A stretch of DNA of 64,000 bases from G025836975 sp048751585 (GTDB lineage Bacteria > Pseudomonadota > Gammaproteobacteria > Burkholderiales > Burkholderiaceae_B), in contig NZ_JAZHOB010000001.1 of NCBI RefSeq assembly GCF_048751585.1, positions 186,001-250,000 of the forward strand, read 5' to 3'. Below the pieces are notes generated by a model that was given only the letters and a program-made list of their open reading frames with translations, ran no database searches and was not told the DNA's origin. Both the position numbers and the translations under genes were made by a program. Of this stretch, positions 9,567 to 18,071 are shown one piece after another; positions within the stretch are counted from its first letter, which is position 1; every line of letters starts with the position of its first letter.

Positions 9567-10043
9567 CTAGCGCGCAATGGTGTTGGTCAGGCGGATCTTG
9601 TTCTGCATTTGCAGAAGGCCGTAGACCAGGGCTTCCGCCGTGGGCGGGCAGCCCGGCACATAGACGTCGACCGGCACGATGCGATCGCAGCCCCGGACCA
9701 CCGAATATGAATAGTGGTAATAGCCGCCGCCATTCGCACAGGAACCCATGGACAGGACCCAGCGCGGCTCGGGCATCTGGTCGTACACCTTGCGCAATGC
9801 GGGCGCCATCTTGTTGCACAGCGTGCCCGCCACGATCATCAGGTCGGACTGGCGCGGGCTGGGGCGGAAAATAATGCCGAACTGGTCCAGGTCGTAGCGC
9901 GCCGCCCCGGCATGCATCATTTCCACCGCGCAACAGGCCAGGCCGAAGGTCATGGGCCACAAGGAACCCGTCTTCGCCCAGTTCAGGAACTTGTCCGCGC
10001 TGGTGGTTATAAAACCTTCTTTCATAATGCCGTCGATAGCCAT
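9567..10043 (-). CDS. nuoB: NADH-quinone oxidoreductase subunit B (cluster N2)
   Basis: NuoB holds the terminal 4Fe-4S cluster N2 that reduces quinone. The 158-residue protein has the adjacent cysteine pair C37-C38, then C102 (GSCANGGGYYHYSYS) and C132 (VPGCPPTAE), matching the family's four ligands. It is separated from nuoA by about 150 bases and from nuoC by 41 bases, all on the minus strand. Confidence 0.97.
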   Translation of the reverse strand: MAIDGIMKEGFITTSADKFLNWAKTGSLWPMTFGLACCAVEMMHAGAARYDLDQFGIIFRPSPRQSDLMIVAGTLCNKMAPALRKVYDQMPEPRWVLSMGSCANGGGYYHYSYSVVRGCDRIVPVDVYVPGCPPTAEALVYGLLQMQNKIRLTNTIAR

Positions 10044-10196
10044 AATTTACCTTTAGCCCTGGAATGGATCAGCGATCAAGCGCATCGCACATGGGGTTGC
10101 GGCTGCAACCTCGCCTGACCCATCCCTTTGAATTCGCATCTGCTTAGTTTTGAACAACAGGTTGACGCAAGCCGGCCAACCCGCAACAAGCGCCGA

Positions 10197-10556
10197 TCAT
10201 TCCCAATCGAGCGCGCCCTTCTTCCACTCGTAGATAAAACCCACGGTAAGAATGGCCAGAAACACCAGAACCGTCCAGAATCCGACCATGCCTATGGTGC
10301 CATTGGCCATGGCCCAGGGGAACAGGAAGGCGATTTCAAGGTCGAACATAATGAACAGAATCGCAACCAGGTAGTAGCGCACGTCGAATTTCATGCGCGA
10401 GTCGCCAAAGGCCTCGAAACCGCACTCGTATTGCGACAGCTTTTCGTCGTACGGGCGATGGGGCCCAAGCAGGCGGCCTGCCGATAGCAGCGCGAAACCG
10501 ATCAGGGTTGCAACGACTATAAACAGCAGAACGGGGAAGTACTGTTCCAGATTCAT
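10197..10556 (-). CDS. nuoA: NADH-quinone oxidoreductase subunit A
   Basis: NuoA is a three-helix membrane subunit of complex I and the first gene of the operon here. I chose the ATG at 10556 (119 residues, MNLEQYFPVLLF...), which matches the usual NuoA N-terminus. An in-frame ATG at 10574 would add six polar residues. The conserved segments YECGFEAFGD and VRYYLVAILFIMFDLEIAFL are present. The 153-base gap to nuoB contains no obvious gene. Confidence 0.96.
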   Translation of the reverse strand: MNLEQYFPVLLFIVVATLIGFALLSAGRLLGPHRPYDEKLSQYECGFEAFGDSRMKFDVRYYLVAILFIMFDLEIAFLFPWAMANGTIGMVGFWTVLVFLAILTVGFIYEWKKGALDWE

Positions 10557-10886
10557 GCGAGCGCATCCAATCACGATAAGTAAACTCTAGGATTGTAGCA
10601 TTTTGAGAGCGTCATTCTGCTGAATGACCCTGCTCGGAAACATGTTGGTGAACCGGCTTGATCGAGATCACTCTCCTGGTCAAATTCCAGGCCATCGACA
10701 GCGCCCAAACACGGTGAATTATTGCTTCCCCACAGCGGCCCCCGAAGCTTGAGCGGCTTGGCCGGCAAAGGCAATGAATGCACCCAGCGCAGCCGCTGAA
10801 GCCTTGATATCGCCGCGGCGGCAGGCTTACCGATTCGCAGTCCCATAAGCCATCAACTTAATCGTAATCGACAGTCGTCCGCAAAC
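10557..10886. other. Intergenic region upstream of nuoA
   Basis: This gap separates nuoA from the terminator downstream of the porin. I see no credible gene in either strand. It should contain the nuo promoter. On the minus strand a TACAAT hexamer (10597-10592) could be a -10 element, but no good -35 is placed correctly. In the typical Burkholderiales order a tRNA-Leu and secG would lie here. In this genome they are 17 kb away. Confidence 0.5.
10611..10628. promoter_or_regulatory. Perfect inverted repeat upstream of nuoA
   Basis: GTCATTC-tgct-GAATGAC is a seven-base perfect inverted repeat with a four-base loop. It lies about 55 bases upstream of the nuoA ATG and just beyond a possible -10 (10597-10592). 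It could be an operator or a leader hairpin. No regulator can be assigned from sequence alone. Confidence 0.3.
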
Positions 10887-10916
10887 GCAAAAACCACCCC
10901 GAAGGGTGGTTTTTGC
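10887..10916. terminator. Bidirectional rho-independent terminator downstream of the porin
   Basis: A 13-base perfect stem (10887-10899 pairing with 10904-10916) has a four-base CGAA loop and five A/T pairs at its base. It therefore has a T-run on both strands. It lies about 80 bases after the porin stop (10999, minus strand) and shields the nuo operon from porin transcription. Confidence 0.85.
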
Positions 10917-10998
10917 TAGCAAATACTGCTTGCTTCAGTTCATTCGGCAACCCGGCAAGCCGGGCCGCCTCGGCGCATAGACTAGCTATGCAATCCGA

Positions 10999-12192
10999 TT
11001 AGAACTGGTGACGCAGGCCCAGGCCGACCAGGGTCGACTTGGCATCAGGCAAGAAGTGAACGTTCTTGGCATAGGAGCCAATTGCGTACACGTTGGTGCG
11101 CTTGGACAGATTGTAGGTGTAGCCCAGGCTGTAAATGTGCTGCTTCTTCCATTCGGCGCCGACGGGGTTGTTGTCGGGCTCGCTGGTAGGATCAGCCATC
11201 GTCCACGATGCCATCACTTTACCGTTACCGATAGGAGCGGACAAGCCAACCAGGTAGGAATTGACCTTCAGGCCATCAGCAGCCGAGAACGCGCCGACGT
11301 CTTTACGATCGCCAAACGTGGCAGCTTGAAGAAGACCATTGCGGGTTTGACCAAAAGCCAAGTGAGCCTTGACGACTTCGAAGTCGTATGCAGCACCCAG
11401 GTTCCACGAACGGATGGTTACGTTGTTGCTAGCAGTAGCAGTACCACCAGCACCTGCCGTCAGGACGCTGCCCGACTTGATCTGGTCATAGCTCAAAGCA
11501 GCAGCGATAGGACCATTGGCGTAACGCAGACCGGTAGTGATTGCCTTCTTGTTGGCATCTTTGGTGTTGTAGGTCGAAGCACCCGAAATTGGGTCAACGT
11601 AAGCTACATCACGATCCCAGCTCTGGCTGCCGTCGCCGTTGAACGAATAGCCAACGCCGAACTGGAAGCCCGAGAAATTCGGGGTTTGATACATGACCAT
11701 GTTGTCATAGCGAACCGTGTTCACAGCAGTGAATGCTGCGCCCATGTTGGCTTGATCAAAGCCCAGAGCGAACGGATCGATGGCACCGAAGTACTTGGAA
11801 CCGATGTTGGTCTGACGACCGACATCCAATTGACCCCATGCATCGCTGGCCAGACCCAGAGTGGCCTGACGACCAAACAGGCGATCGTTTTGGGCGTGAG
11901 TGCCACGACCAAGATCAAAGCCGCTTTCCAATTGGAACACGGCGCGCAGGCCGTCGCCCAAATCTTCAGCGCCTTTCAGGCCCCAGCGGTTGCCGGATTG
12001 AATGCCGTTGATCATGCCAACGCGCTTGCCATCAATATCAGTATTGGCGGCGCCAGTGCGGCTGGAGCTACCGCTAACTTTTTGGTAACCGATACCACCG
12101 TCCAGGATACCGTACAGGGTAACCGACGTTTCTGCTTGAGCAACGCCGAAGAAACCGACGGTTAGAGCAGCAGCGAGCAGAGTCTTTTTCAT
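10999..12192 (-). CDS. Gram-negative porin (OmpP/OmpC-like, Burkholderiales type)
   Basis: A 397-residue outer-membrane general diffusion porin, predicted to form a trimeric 16-strand beta-barrel. It has a clear signal peptide ending AQA after about 20 residues, followed by the mature start ETSVTLYGILDGGIGY. That start and the C-terminal aromatic ending (GLRHQF) are typical of Burkholderiales porins. The region RWGLKGAEDLGDGLRAVFQLESGF is the conserved first-hairpin area of the family. It is monocistronic, with a strong terminator downstream and a long AT-rich leader upstream. Substrate preference cannot be judged from sequence. Confidence 0.93.
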   Translation of the reverse strand: MKKTLLAAALTVGFFGVAQAETSVTLYGILDGGIGYQKVSGSSSRTGAANTDIDGKRVGMINGIQSGNRWGLKGAEDLGDGLRAVFQLESGFDLGRGTHAQNDRLFGRQATLGLASDAWGQLDVGRQTNIGSKYFGAIDPFALGFDQANMGAAFTAVNTVRYDNMVMYQTPNFSGFQFGVGYSFNGDGSQSWDRDVAYVDPISGASTYNTKDANKKAITTGLRYANGPIAAALSYDQIKSGSVLTAGAGGTATASNNVTIRSWNLGAAYDFEVVKAHLAFGQTRNGLLQAATFGDRKDVGAFSAADGLKVNSYLVGLSAPIGNGKVMASWTMADPTSEPDNNPVGAEWKKQHIYSLGYTYNLSKRTNVYAIGSYAKNVHFLPDAKSTLVGLGLRHQF

Positions 12193-12581
12193 GTAAGAAA
12201 TCTCCGTAGATTTGAGTAACTAGAGCAGCGACGACCAAACTGTGCTGCTGCTCTTTCTAACTCCGCGATGGGAAGTTGCTGCTATTGCATCAAAATTCGG
12301 GGCTCATGGCTATGACCGTGTTGGCAAAAGTGAGGTTTTTCGCACGGGGTGTAGGCATAAAACAACAAAACGCCCTTTTTCAGCCAAAAAACCAAGGGAT
12401 TACCCGATACTTTGCCGTTGCCTTCCGGCCACACTTTTCAGGCCTGTTTTTTATTGATATCAATTCTAGCTAAGGATCGCAGTAGCTTGTTTTTATTAGT
12501 AGTTTTACGTCAGCAAAGCGTTGAAATTTTTTGTTTTATTTTCAAAGCTTTACTATCAAAGACAGGTCAAAAACCGGGAGT
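12193..12581. other. AT-rich intergenic region, porin promoter area
   Basis: About 390 bases between the porin and the DUF1513 gene. Much of 12340-12560 is clearly richer in A/T than its surroundings, with runs of T and A. The porin promoter and a long 5' leader should be here. Short open frames on the plus strand have no ribosome-binding site or recognisable product. I could not place a confident -35/-10 pair. Confidence 0.5.
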
Positions 12582-13751
12582 TCACAGCCGTCTTAGATGG
12601 TTGTCCCAGGCCAGATCGGACACCCGGCTCAGCGTCTCGCGTTCCCGCTTTTGGGGGAGCAATCGGGCCAGCTCGCCCTGGCCGCTGCTGGCCAGGAAGC
12701 CCTTTTCGGCCAGCGGGGCCACGCCGCAGCCATCGAACATGCGCGTGACACCCAGATTGCGTCCGCTGGCCGCGTCCCAATACATTATCTGCCCGCCCAC
12801 AGGACTGGACGTGGCGATACGCGTCCCCGACGCATCGCAGGCCAGGGAGCCTACGTAGTTCTTCATGCCCCGCAAGACACTGTCCGGCCCGGCGAACAAT
12901 TCCGCCCTGCCGCCTTGCCGATGCCGTCCCACCAAAGGTGGGCGCTCGCCCGCCGGGCCGGTGTGCTGGCAGCCGAACCAGACCGCCCCCGCGGCATCGA
13001 CCACAAGATGGCGTATGGACAGTCGGTTCAGCGCTCCATCCAGGAACACCTGTTCCAGCAAGTCGCCGCTATGCATATTTATATAGGCGAGCGAGGGCCG
13101 CATGTCGTCCGCATTGAGCTGCAGCTTGCCGTAATCCGGATGGGTAAGAATGCCGCCATTGGCTACGCATAGCGTGCGGCCATCGGGCATCAGCACCACT
13201 TCATGCGGACCTACCCCTTGCGTGGATATTTCACCCAGACGCCGATAACCGCCGCCTTCCGCCGCATCGTACAGGCCCAGTACCCCCCGGCCGGCCTCAT
13301 AATCGTTTTCCGTGGCCGCCATCAGGCGCCCGTCGGGCGAGAACACGCCATGGCCGAAAAAATGGCGGCCGGGCGCCACATCCAGCATTTGAGGCGGACG
13401 ATCGCCCGCGACGTCGAAAGCGATGGCAAAGAAGCCTGGCTGCCTGCCGAATGCCACAACGCGTCCGCGGGCGGCATCGATGGCGAAACTGTGTCCGCGC
13501 CCCGGCAAGGGAACCACCCGCTGATCGCGTCCTTGCGCGTTGAACAGCGCCGCTTCAAAGCGGCCGGCATTCTTGCGGGCCGCCATATATAAAGCAGATT
13601 CGCCGCCGTCCAGGCCGGGACGGTGATCAGACAAGCGTGACTGCGCGGCATCGGAGGCGAGACCCGAGGCCGCGGCGGGAGCGGCGGCGGACACGGCGCT
13701 GGCGGTCGCCCAGGCCATGAAACGGCGTCTATCAATCGCCGTCGAGCGCAT
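12582..13751 (-). CDS. DUF1513 family Tat-exported protein
   Basis: A 389-residue protein of the DUF1513 family, predicted to form a periplasmic beta-propeller-like fold. A twin-arginine signal (DRRRFMAWA) is followed by an alanine-rich hydrophobic stretch, suggesting Tat export. Repeated segments such as GRGHSFAIDAARGRVVAFGR, and HFFGHGVFSPDGRLMAATEN, look like propeller blades. It is the last gene of a four-gene cluster with two imelysin-family proteins and a di-haem oxidoreductase. Its start overlaps the upstream imelysin gene by 20 bases. The cluster resembles an iron-regulated Pseudomonas locus. The biochemical role of DUF1513 is unknown to me. Confidence 0.85.
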   Translation of the reverse strand: MRSTAIDRRRFMAWATASAVSAAAPAAASGLASDAAQSRLSDHRPGLDGGESALYMAARKNAGRFEAALFNAQGRDQRVVPLPGRGHSFAIDAARGRVVAFGRQPGFFAIAFDVAGDRPPQMLDVAPGRHFFGHGVFSPDGRLMAATENDYEAGRGVLGLYDAAEGGGYRRLGEISTQGVGPHEVVLMPDGRTLCVANGGILTHPDYGKLQLNADDMRPSLAYINMHSGDLLEQVFLDGALNRLSIRHLVVDAAGAVWFGCQHTGPAGERPPLVGRHRQGGRAELFAGPDSVLRGMKNYVGSLACDASGTRIATSSPVGGQIMYWDAASGRNLGVTRMFDGCGVAPLAEKGFLASSGQGELARLLPQKRERETLSRVSDLAWDNHLRRL

Positions 13752-14859
13752 TGAAGCCTATCCTTACGCCGAAAGCAGGCGCCATGTTTTCATCTATTAC
13801 GCCTTTGGCATTCTTCAGGATGAGCGAGGCGAGAACCAGGCGTCGATAGCCGTCTTCCGTCTTCACCAGGGCATTGAAGTCGCCGCGCATCGCTTGAAGG
13901 CCATCGCGCGCCTGCGCCAGTTCATGCTGAATGCTGGTGTCTATCCAGTCCTCGTCTTCGGTATATATATAGGAGCCGGCCATATAAAACCGCCGCATTC
14001 CTTCAAGCGTGGCCGCCATGGCTTGCGCAGACAAGCCGCTGCGCCAGAATGGCGCCTTGTTGGGCCTGGCCGCCTTTATATCCACGCCCAGCATGGGCAT
14101 CAGCTTTACATCCCGGGCGAACTGCAGCCCCGTGGACAGGGCCTTGATGGCTTCGCCCGCCACTTCCTGCTGATTGCGATACAAGGCGTTCGTGGGCGAC
14201 GGCGCCGAAAATTGACGGGCGTAATCGCCGTTGGCCTGCCAGGCCTGGCTAAGCTCGGCACCCACCGCCGCAAGGTTTCCGGCAATGGCAATGGCATAGG
14301 CGCATGCCCTTATATTCTTTTCCTCAACATCCCCGGCGGCTTGCGCATCGGAGCCTGCAAACAGGCCACCCTTCCGATACAACACGTATTCCAGAGCGGG
14401 CAGGCCCTGCAGGGCGACGCTTTGCTTTGCCAGCCCGGCGGCATTGGGAATGGCGTCCGATTGGCCAAGCATGCCCTGCACCTGACGTAAAGTGATGCCG
14501 CGCGGATCGGGCCAGAAGTAAATGCGTTCGTAGCGGTTGGCGGCCACCAGCGGCCCAAAGCGCAGGAACTCGATGCCCGACCACGCTTTAACCAAGTCGG
14601 CGAAACCCGCCTCGGCCTTCTTCGCACCGGCCGGCGCGGGAGCGGAGCACCAGGCATCCAGGTCCGCACGCAGTTGTTCCGCCGACTGCTGAAACCGCAG
14701 CATCGCTGGCGCAATATAGCCTTGCGCCAGATTCCCGCCCAAGTCGGGCGGCAATTGCCCCGCGGCAGCCGCATTGGCACAGCACATCAGGCCGATTGCA
14801 GCCAGCGCACCGCCCACGGCGCGGGCGGCCCTGCCGGCACACATTCTTGCGAGCATCAT
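13732..14859 (-). CDS. Imelysin family protein (second copy, lacks the GxHxxE histidine)
   Basis: A 375-residue exported protein of the imelysin / EfeO M75-like family, which are periplasmic iron-associated proteins. A strong Shine-Dalgarno (AAGGAGGA) precedes two adjacent ATG codons at 14859 and 14856. An alanine-rich signal peptide follows. Where the canonical family has G-x-H-x-x-E, this paralogue has KAWSGIEFLRFGP, so the motif histidine is absent. The helix-rich composition with a second region L-E-Y-V-L-Y is otherwise family-like. It lies between the di-haem oxidoreductase (10-base gap) and DUF1513 (overlap). Confidence 0.87.
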   Translation of the reverse strand: MMLARMCAGRAARAVGGALAAIGLMCCANAAAAGQLPPDLGGNLAQGYIAPAMLRFQQSAEQLRADLDAWCSAPAPAGAKKAEAGFADLVKAWSGIEFLRFGPLVAANRYERIYFWPDPRGITLRQVQGMLGQSDAIPNAAGLAKQSVALQGLPALEYVLYRKGGLFAGSDAQAAGDVEEKNIRACAYAIAIAGNLAAVGAELSQAWQANGDYARQFSAPSPTNALYRNQQEVAGEAIKALSTGLQFARDVKLMPMLGVDIKAARPNKAPFWRSGLSAQAMAATLEGMRRFYMAGSYIYTEDEDWIDTSIQHELAQARDGLQAMRGDFNALVKTEDGYRRLVLASLILKNAKGVIDENMAPAFGVRIGFNALDGD

Positions 14860-14869
14860 CGCGTCCTCC

Positions 14870-16378
14870 TTATAGAGATTCCAGAAAGCGCATCAAGTCG
14901 GCACGCTGCTCCGGCGTCATGGCCACCACCCGGTCACGGGCCGCCTGCGCTTCTCCGCCGTGCCACAGTATGGCTTCCAACAGGGTCCGGGCCCGGCCGT
15001 CATGCAGCCAGGTGGCGTTGGGGTTCACTGTCTTGGTCAGCCCTATGCCCCACAAGGGCGGCGTGCGCCACTCACGGCCGCCGGCGCCGCCTTCGTCTTG
15101 CCCATCGGCCAGACCGGGCCCCATATCGTGCAGCAGCAGGTCCGTATAAGGCCAGATCAACTGGAAACGATGCTCAGGCCGCTCGGCATCGCGCCGAGTC
15201 ACATACTTGGGTACATGACAAGCTATGCAATTGGATTCATAAAACAGCTTCTTGCCCGCGAGCACACGCTCATCGCCGACATCGCGCCGCTGCGGCAGCG
15301 CCAGGTTCTGCGAGTAGACGGTGACGAAATCCATCAGGCGCGCAGGGACTTCATGCTCGCCCAGATGCGGCTGCGCCCCATGCGGCATAGCGTGGCAATC
15401 CTTCTGGGACGGCGTGCAGTCGCCGTAGTGGCTGGGAAACATGGGCGTGGACAAGCCCATATCGCCGGAAAAAGCATTGGCGGATTGATGCTCGACCGTG
15501 GGTTGGCCGGCCTTCCAATTGAAGCGGCCCAATACGAGCTCGCCGCTGCGGGCGTCCCGTATCCAGTTGGGCCGGCCCGAGATTCCATCGCCATGATCGC
15601 GTTCGGCATGGGCCAGAATATCGTCCTGATGAATGGCCTCAAGCAGGCCCAAGCCCAGCATGGGGGGAGCCAGCCGCGGAGAAAGCCGCACATCGGGATG
15701 CAAGGGTCCATAGCCCAGGTTCTCGACGCTGTAGACGGGATCCATCAAAGTGGCTGTCTCCCCGCCGTTCAGCGCAACCGGAATCTGAGCGTAATCGATT
15801 TTTATCTGTCCTTCGGCCCGCAGGCCCGGCACCGCGAAGGGCTGCAATTGATGTCCGTAAACAGGGTCAGGCAATGAGGCGACCTCGCCCTGATCCAGAC
15901 GCCTGCGCGCATCTTCGGCGCTTTCCGGCAGCGAAAGGCGCACAAGCAGGGCCACGGCATCGCTGCGCTCCAGCGGGTCGAAACCCGGGACCGTGCCGCG
16001 CCCATCCTTCACATGGCAACCCTGGCAGGATCGCGCATTGAATAGCGGCCCCAGGCCGTCGGATGCCTGGGTGGAGGATGGAGAAGAGACCCAGTCCTTG
16101 CGGAACAGGCCGTTGCCCACCATGAATTCCTGGCGCCCTTCAAAATCCAGATTGGCGGCGGGGTGCGAAAAAATATCGGGATTGATCAGCTTCTGCACCG
16201 TCCCCGCCCCTCCCTGCATGACTTCGAACTGCTCGGGCTTGCTGAAATCCGTTGTCGCCTGGGTAATGGCCTGGACCCGCTTGCGATCTTTCGAGCTCAG
16301 GTCGGAACGCGGCGGGGAAGCGCTGGCGGGCATGGCCAGCACGCCCGCCATAAGTATTGATACAGCTATGTATTTCAC
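14870..16378 (-). CDS. Di-haem oxidoreductase family protein (DHOR / DUF1111)
   Basis: A 502-residue periplasmic c-type cytochrome. The gene appears to start with GTG at 16378 and encodes a signal peptide ending ASA. Two haem-attachment motifs are visible: CQGCH (C118-H122) and CIACH in the C-terminal half. The spacing and the TWLHDGRA-type and H-D-M-G-P-G-L-A-D-G regions are typical of the family called di-haem thiol oxidoreductase. It lies between two imelysin genes, suggesting a redox step on iron or on the imelysin partner. The actual substrate is not established. Confidence 0.88.
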   Translation of the reverse strand: MKYIAVSILMAGVLAMPASASPPRSDLSSKDRKRVQAITQATTDFSKPEQFEVMQGGAGTVQKLINPDIFSHPAANLDFEGRQEFMVGNGLFRKDWVSSPSSTQASDGLGPLFNARSCQGCHVKDGRGTVPGFDPLERSDAVALLVRLSLPESAEDARRRLDQGEVASLPDPVYGHQLQPFAVPGLRAEGQIKIDYAQIPVALNGGETATLMDPVYSVENLGYGPLHPDVRLSPRLAPPMLGLGLLEAIHQDDILAHAERDHGDGISGRPNWIRDARSGELVLGRFNWKAGQPTVEHQSANAFSGDMGLSTPMFPSHYGDCTPSQKDCHAMPHGAQPHLGEHEVPARLMDFVTVYSQNLALPQRRDVGDERVLAGKKLFYESNCIACHVPKYVTRRDAERPEHRFQLIWPYTDLLLHDMGPGLADGQDEGGAGGREWRTPPLWGIGLTKTVNPNATWLHDGRARTLLEAILWHGGEAQAARDRVVAMTPEQRADLMRFLESL

Positions 16379-16407
16379 GCTAGAAGAACTTTGGGTTGCA
16401 CACCGGC

Positions 16408-17703
16408 TTATTTGAATACGGCGTTGGGATTATCCAGGCTGTCGGACCCTTCCAGCTCAATGCCGCCCAACTCCAGGGCTGCGATCACGCGCTCTATGCT
16501 GCGGGTCTGTGCCACCAGGCCGTCAATGACGGCCTGCACCACGGCGTTGCCCGCCGTATTGCCCTGCGCAATCATCTGATCGTAGGTTTCCACTTTTTCG
16601 GCACGGTCTTTCATGGCCTGCAGGGCCTTGAAGGTGGCGTCCAGCTTGGCACGCATTTCGGCGTCCAGTCCCGCGTCGCGCTCCTTGACCAGGTCGGACA
16701 GGCTGGCGCCCTTGATGGTCGAACCGCCCACACGTTCGTACCGGCCCAGATACACGTTCATCATGCCGACTTGATTATAGAAATGGGAGTTGTGCGTGTT
16801 GTCGGAAAAGCAATCATGCTCTTCTTCCGGATCGTGCAGCATCAGGCCCAGCTTGATTCGTTCGCCAGCCAGCTCGCCATAGGAAAGGCTGCCCAGACCC
16901 GTCAGCATGGCTACCAGCCCCGCCTTCGGATCGTCCTGCACGGCCTGCCGCGCCTTGCCGTCGGCCTGCCAGTGCCCGACCATCTCTTCCAGATCGGACA
17001 CCAGCAGGTCGGTGACGACCTGTAGGTACTGGCCGCGACGCTCGCAATGGCCGCCGGTGCAATTGGCCGGATCGAAATCGGTGTGCGGGCGATTGCCGGC
17101 ATGGCGCTCCATGGGCGTGCCGGTCCGGCCCTCCGGCGCGGGCCCCGTACCGTTGAGGTCCTGGCCCCATAGCAGGAACTCGATGGCGTGGTAGCCGGTC
17201 GAAACGTTGGCTTCATTGCCGTCGGCTTCGTGCAACACGTCGCGCAAGAGCTCCGGCGTTATCGTGGACGCATCCACGGCCTTGCCTCCGACGCTTAGCT
17301 TTTTATTGGCAATGACGTTCACGACATAGTAGGCGTTGGCATCCGAATCGGTGCCATAAGATGCATCGACATAATCGATCATGCCTTCATCCAGCGGCCA
17401 GGCATTCACCCTGCCCTCCCAGTCGTCGACGATGGGATTGCCGAAGCGGAAAGCCTCGGTCTGCTGATAAGGCACCCGCGCCTTCAGCCAGGCCTCGCGC
17501 GCCGCAGCCAAGGTCTGGGCGGAGGGCTGGGCCAACAAGGCGTTGATCGATTTCTGCATATTCCTGGCTGTGGACAAGGCATCCTCATAACCAGCCTGCG
17601 CCACATCGGCATACGTCTTGACGACTGCCTTGGGCTCCACCGCCGCATGGGCGCCCGTGATCATCGATGCCGCCACGATCACCCCAAAAAACAACTTGCG
17701 CAT
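16408..17703 (-). CDS. Imelysin family protein (canonical GxHxxE copy)
   Basis: A 431-residue exported imelysin-family protein, related to the Pseudomonas insulin-cleaving protein IcmP and to EfeO-type iron proteins. I chose the ATG at 17703, which gives a clean signal peptide (MRKLFFGVIVAASMITGAHA). The upstream in-frame extension lies in the promoter. The motif GYHAIEFLLWG contains the G-x-H-x-x-E signature. It is the first gene of the four-gene cluster. A Fur-box-like site lies 69 bases upstream, so iron repression is likely. Whether it is a protease or an iron-binding protein cannot be decided here. Confidence 0.9.
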   Translation of the reverse strand: MRKLFFGVIVAASMITGAHAAVEPKAVVKTYADVAQAGYEDALSTARNMQKSINALLAQPSAQTLAAAREAWLKARVPYQQTEAFRFGNPIVDDWEGRVNAWPLDEGMIDYVDASYGTDSDANAYYVVNVIANKKLSVGGKAVDASTITPELLRDVLHEADGNEANVSTGYHAIEFLLWGQDLNGTGPAPEGRTGTPMERHAGNRPHTDFDPANCTGGHCERRGQYLQVVTDLLVSDLEEMVGHWQADGKARQAVQDDPKAGLVAMLTGLGSLSYGELAGERIKLGLMLHDPEEEHDCFSDNTHNSHFYNQVGMMNVYLGRYERVGGSTIKGASLSDLVKERDAGLDAEMRAKLDATFKALQAMKDRAEKVETYDQMIAQGNTAGNAVVQAVIDGLVAQTRSIERVIAALELGGIELEGSDSLDNPNAVFK

Positions 17704-17771
17704 AATTTCATTACTCCCTTGGCCGCGACGCCCCCAAGACCCCGCGATTTTATTTTCAGAGAAATGTAAGT

Positions 17772-17790
17772 GTAAACGATTTTCATTACC
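17772..17790 (-). promoter_or_regulatory. Putative Fur box upstream of the imelysin cluster
   Basis: Read on the minus strand, the 19 bases GGTAATGAAAATCGTTTAC match 14 of 19 positions of the Fur consensus GATAATGATAATCATTATC. The site lies about 70 bases upstream of the first imelysin ATG. Iron-responsive repression fits the known Fur control of imelysin-type genes in other proteobacteria. Confidence 0.65.
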
Positions 17791-17948
17791 AATCAAAAAT
17801 CCGCCAGACCTCTCTTTCCTGATAAATCCCTGGACCAAAGAGCGGCAGGATCCTGTGAAGGGTCGAAACGCACAAGCGGCATGGATTTTTTGAAAATCGC
17901 CTTTGAATACCTTGATCGCAGCATCAGAAGCGAGAAATTATTTCCGAT

Positions 17949-17972
17949 AGCTTGTATGATAACTGACAAGCT
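17949..17972. promoter_or_regulatory. Spaced inverted repeat upstream of kdgD
   Basis: AGCTTGT and ACAAGCT form a perfect seven-base inverted repeat separated by ten bases, about 100 bases upstream of the kdgD ATG. It looks like an operator for a dimeric regulator. No regulator gene is adjacent. Confidence 0.35.
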
Positions 17973-18071
17973 GGAAAGCATCGGACCTAATACCGCAATG
18001 CTTTACATCTATTCAGCCTTCCTCAACCCCCATAGTTACGTACGCGCATCAGCGCACATGGAGAACATCAG

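Larger units (their letters stand above)
17704..18071. other. Divergent intergenic region between the imelysin cluster and kdgD
   Basis: This 368-base region separates two divergent genes. It contains a Fur-box-like site on the imelysin side and a spaced inverted repeat on the kdgD side. An open frame at 17881-18144 runs into kdgD in another frame and has no ribosome-binding site, so I do not call it a gene. Confidence 0.6.

Noticed and set aside
10571..10846. 91-codon minus-strand frame upstream of nuoA
   Set aside because: Not recognisable, no ribosome-binding site, and overlaps the likely nuo promoter.
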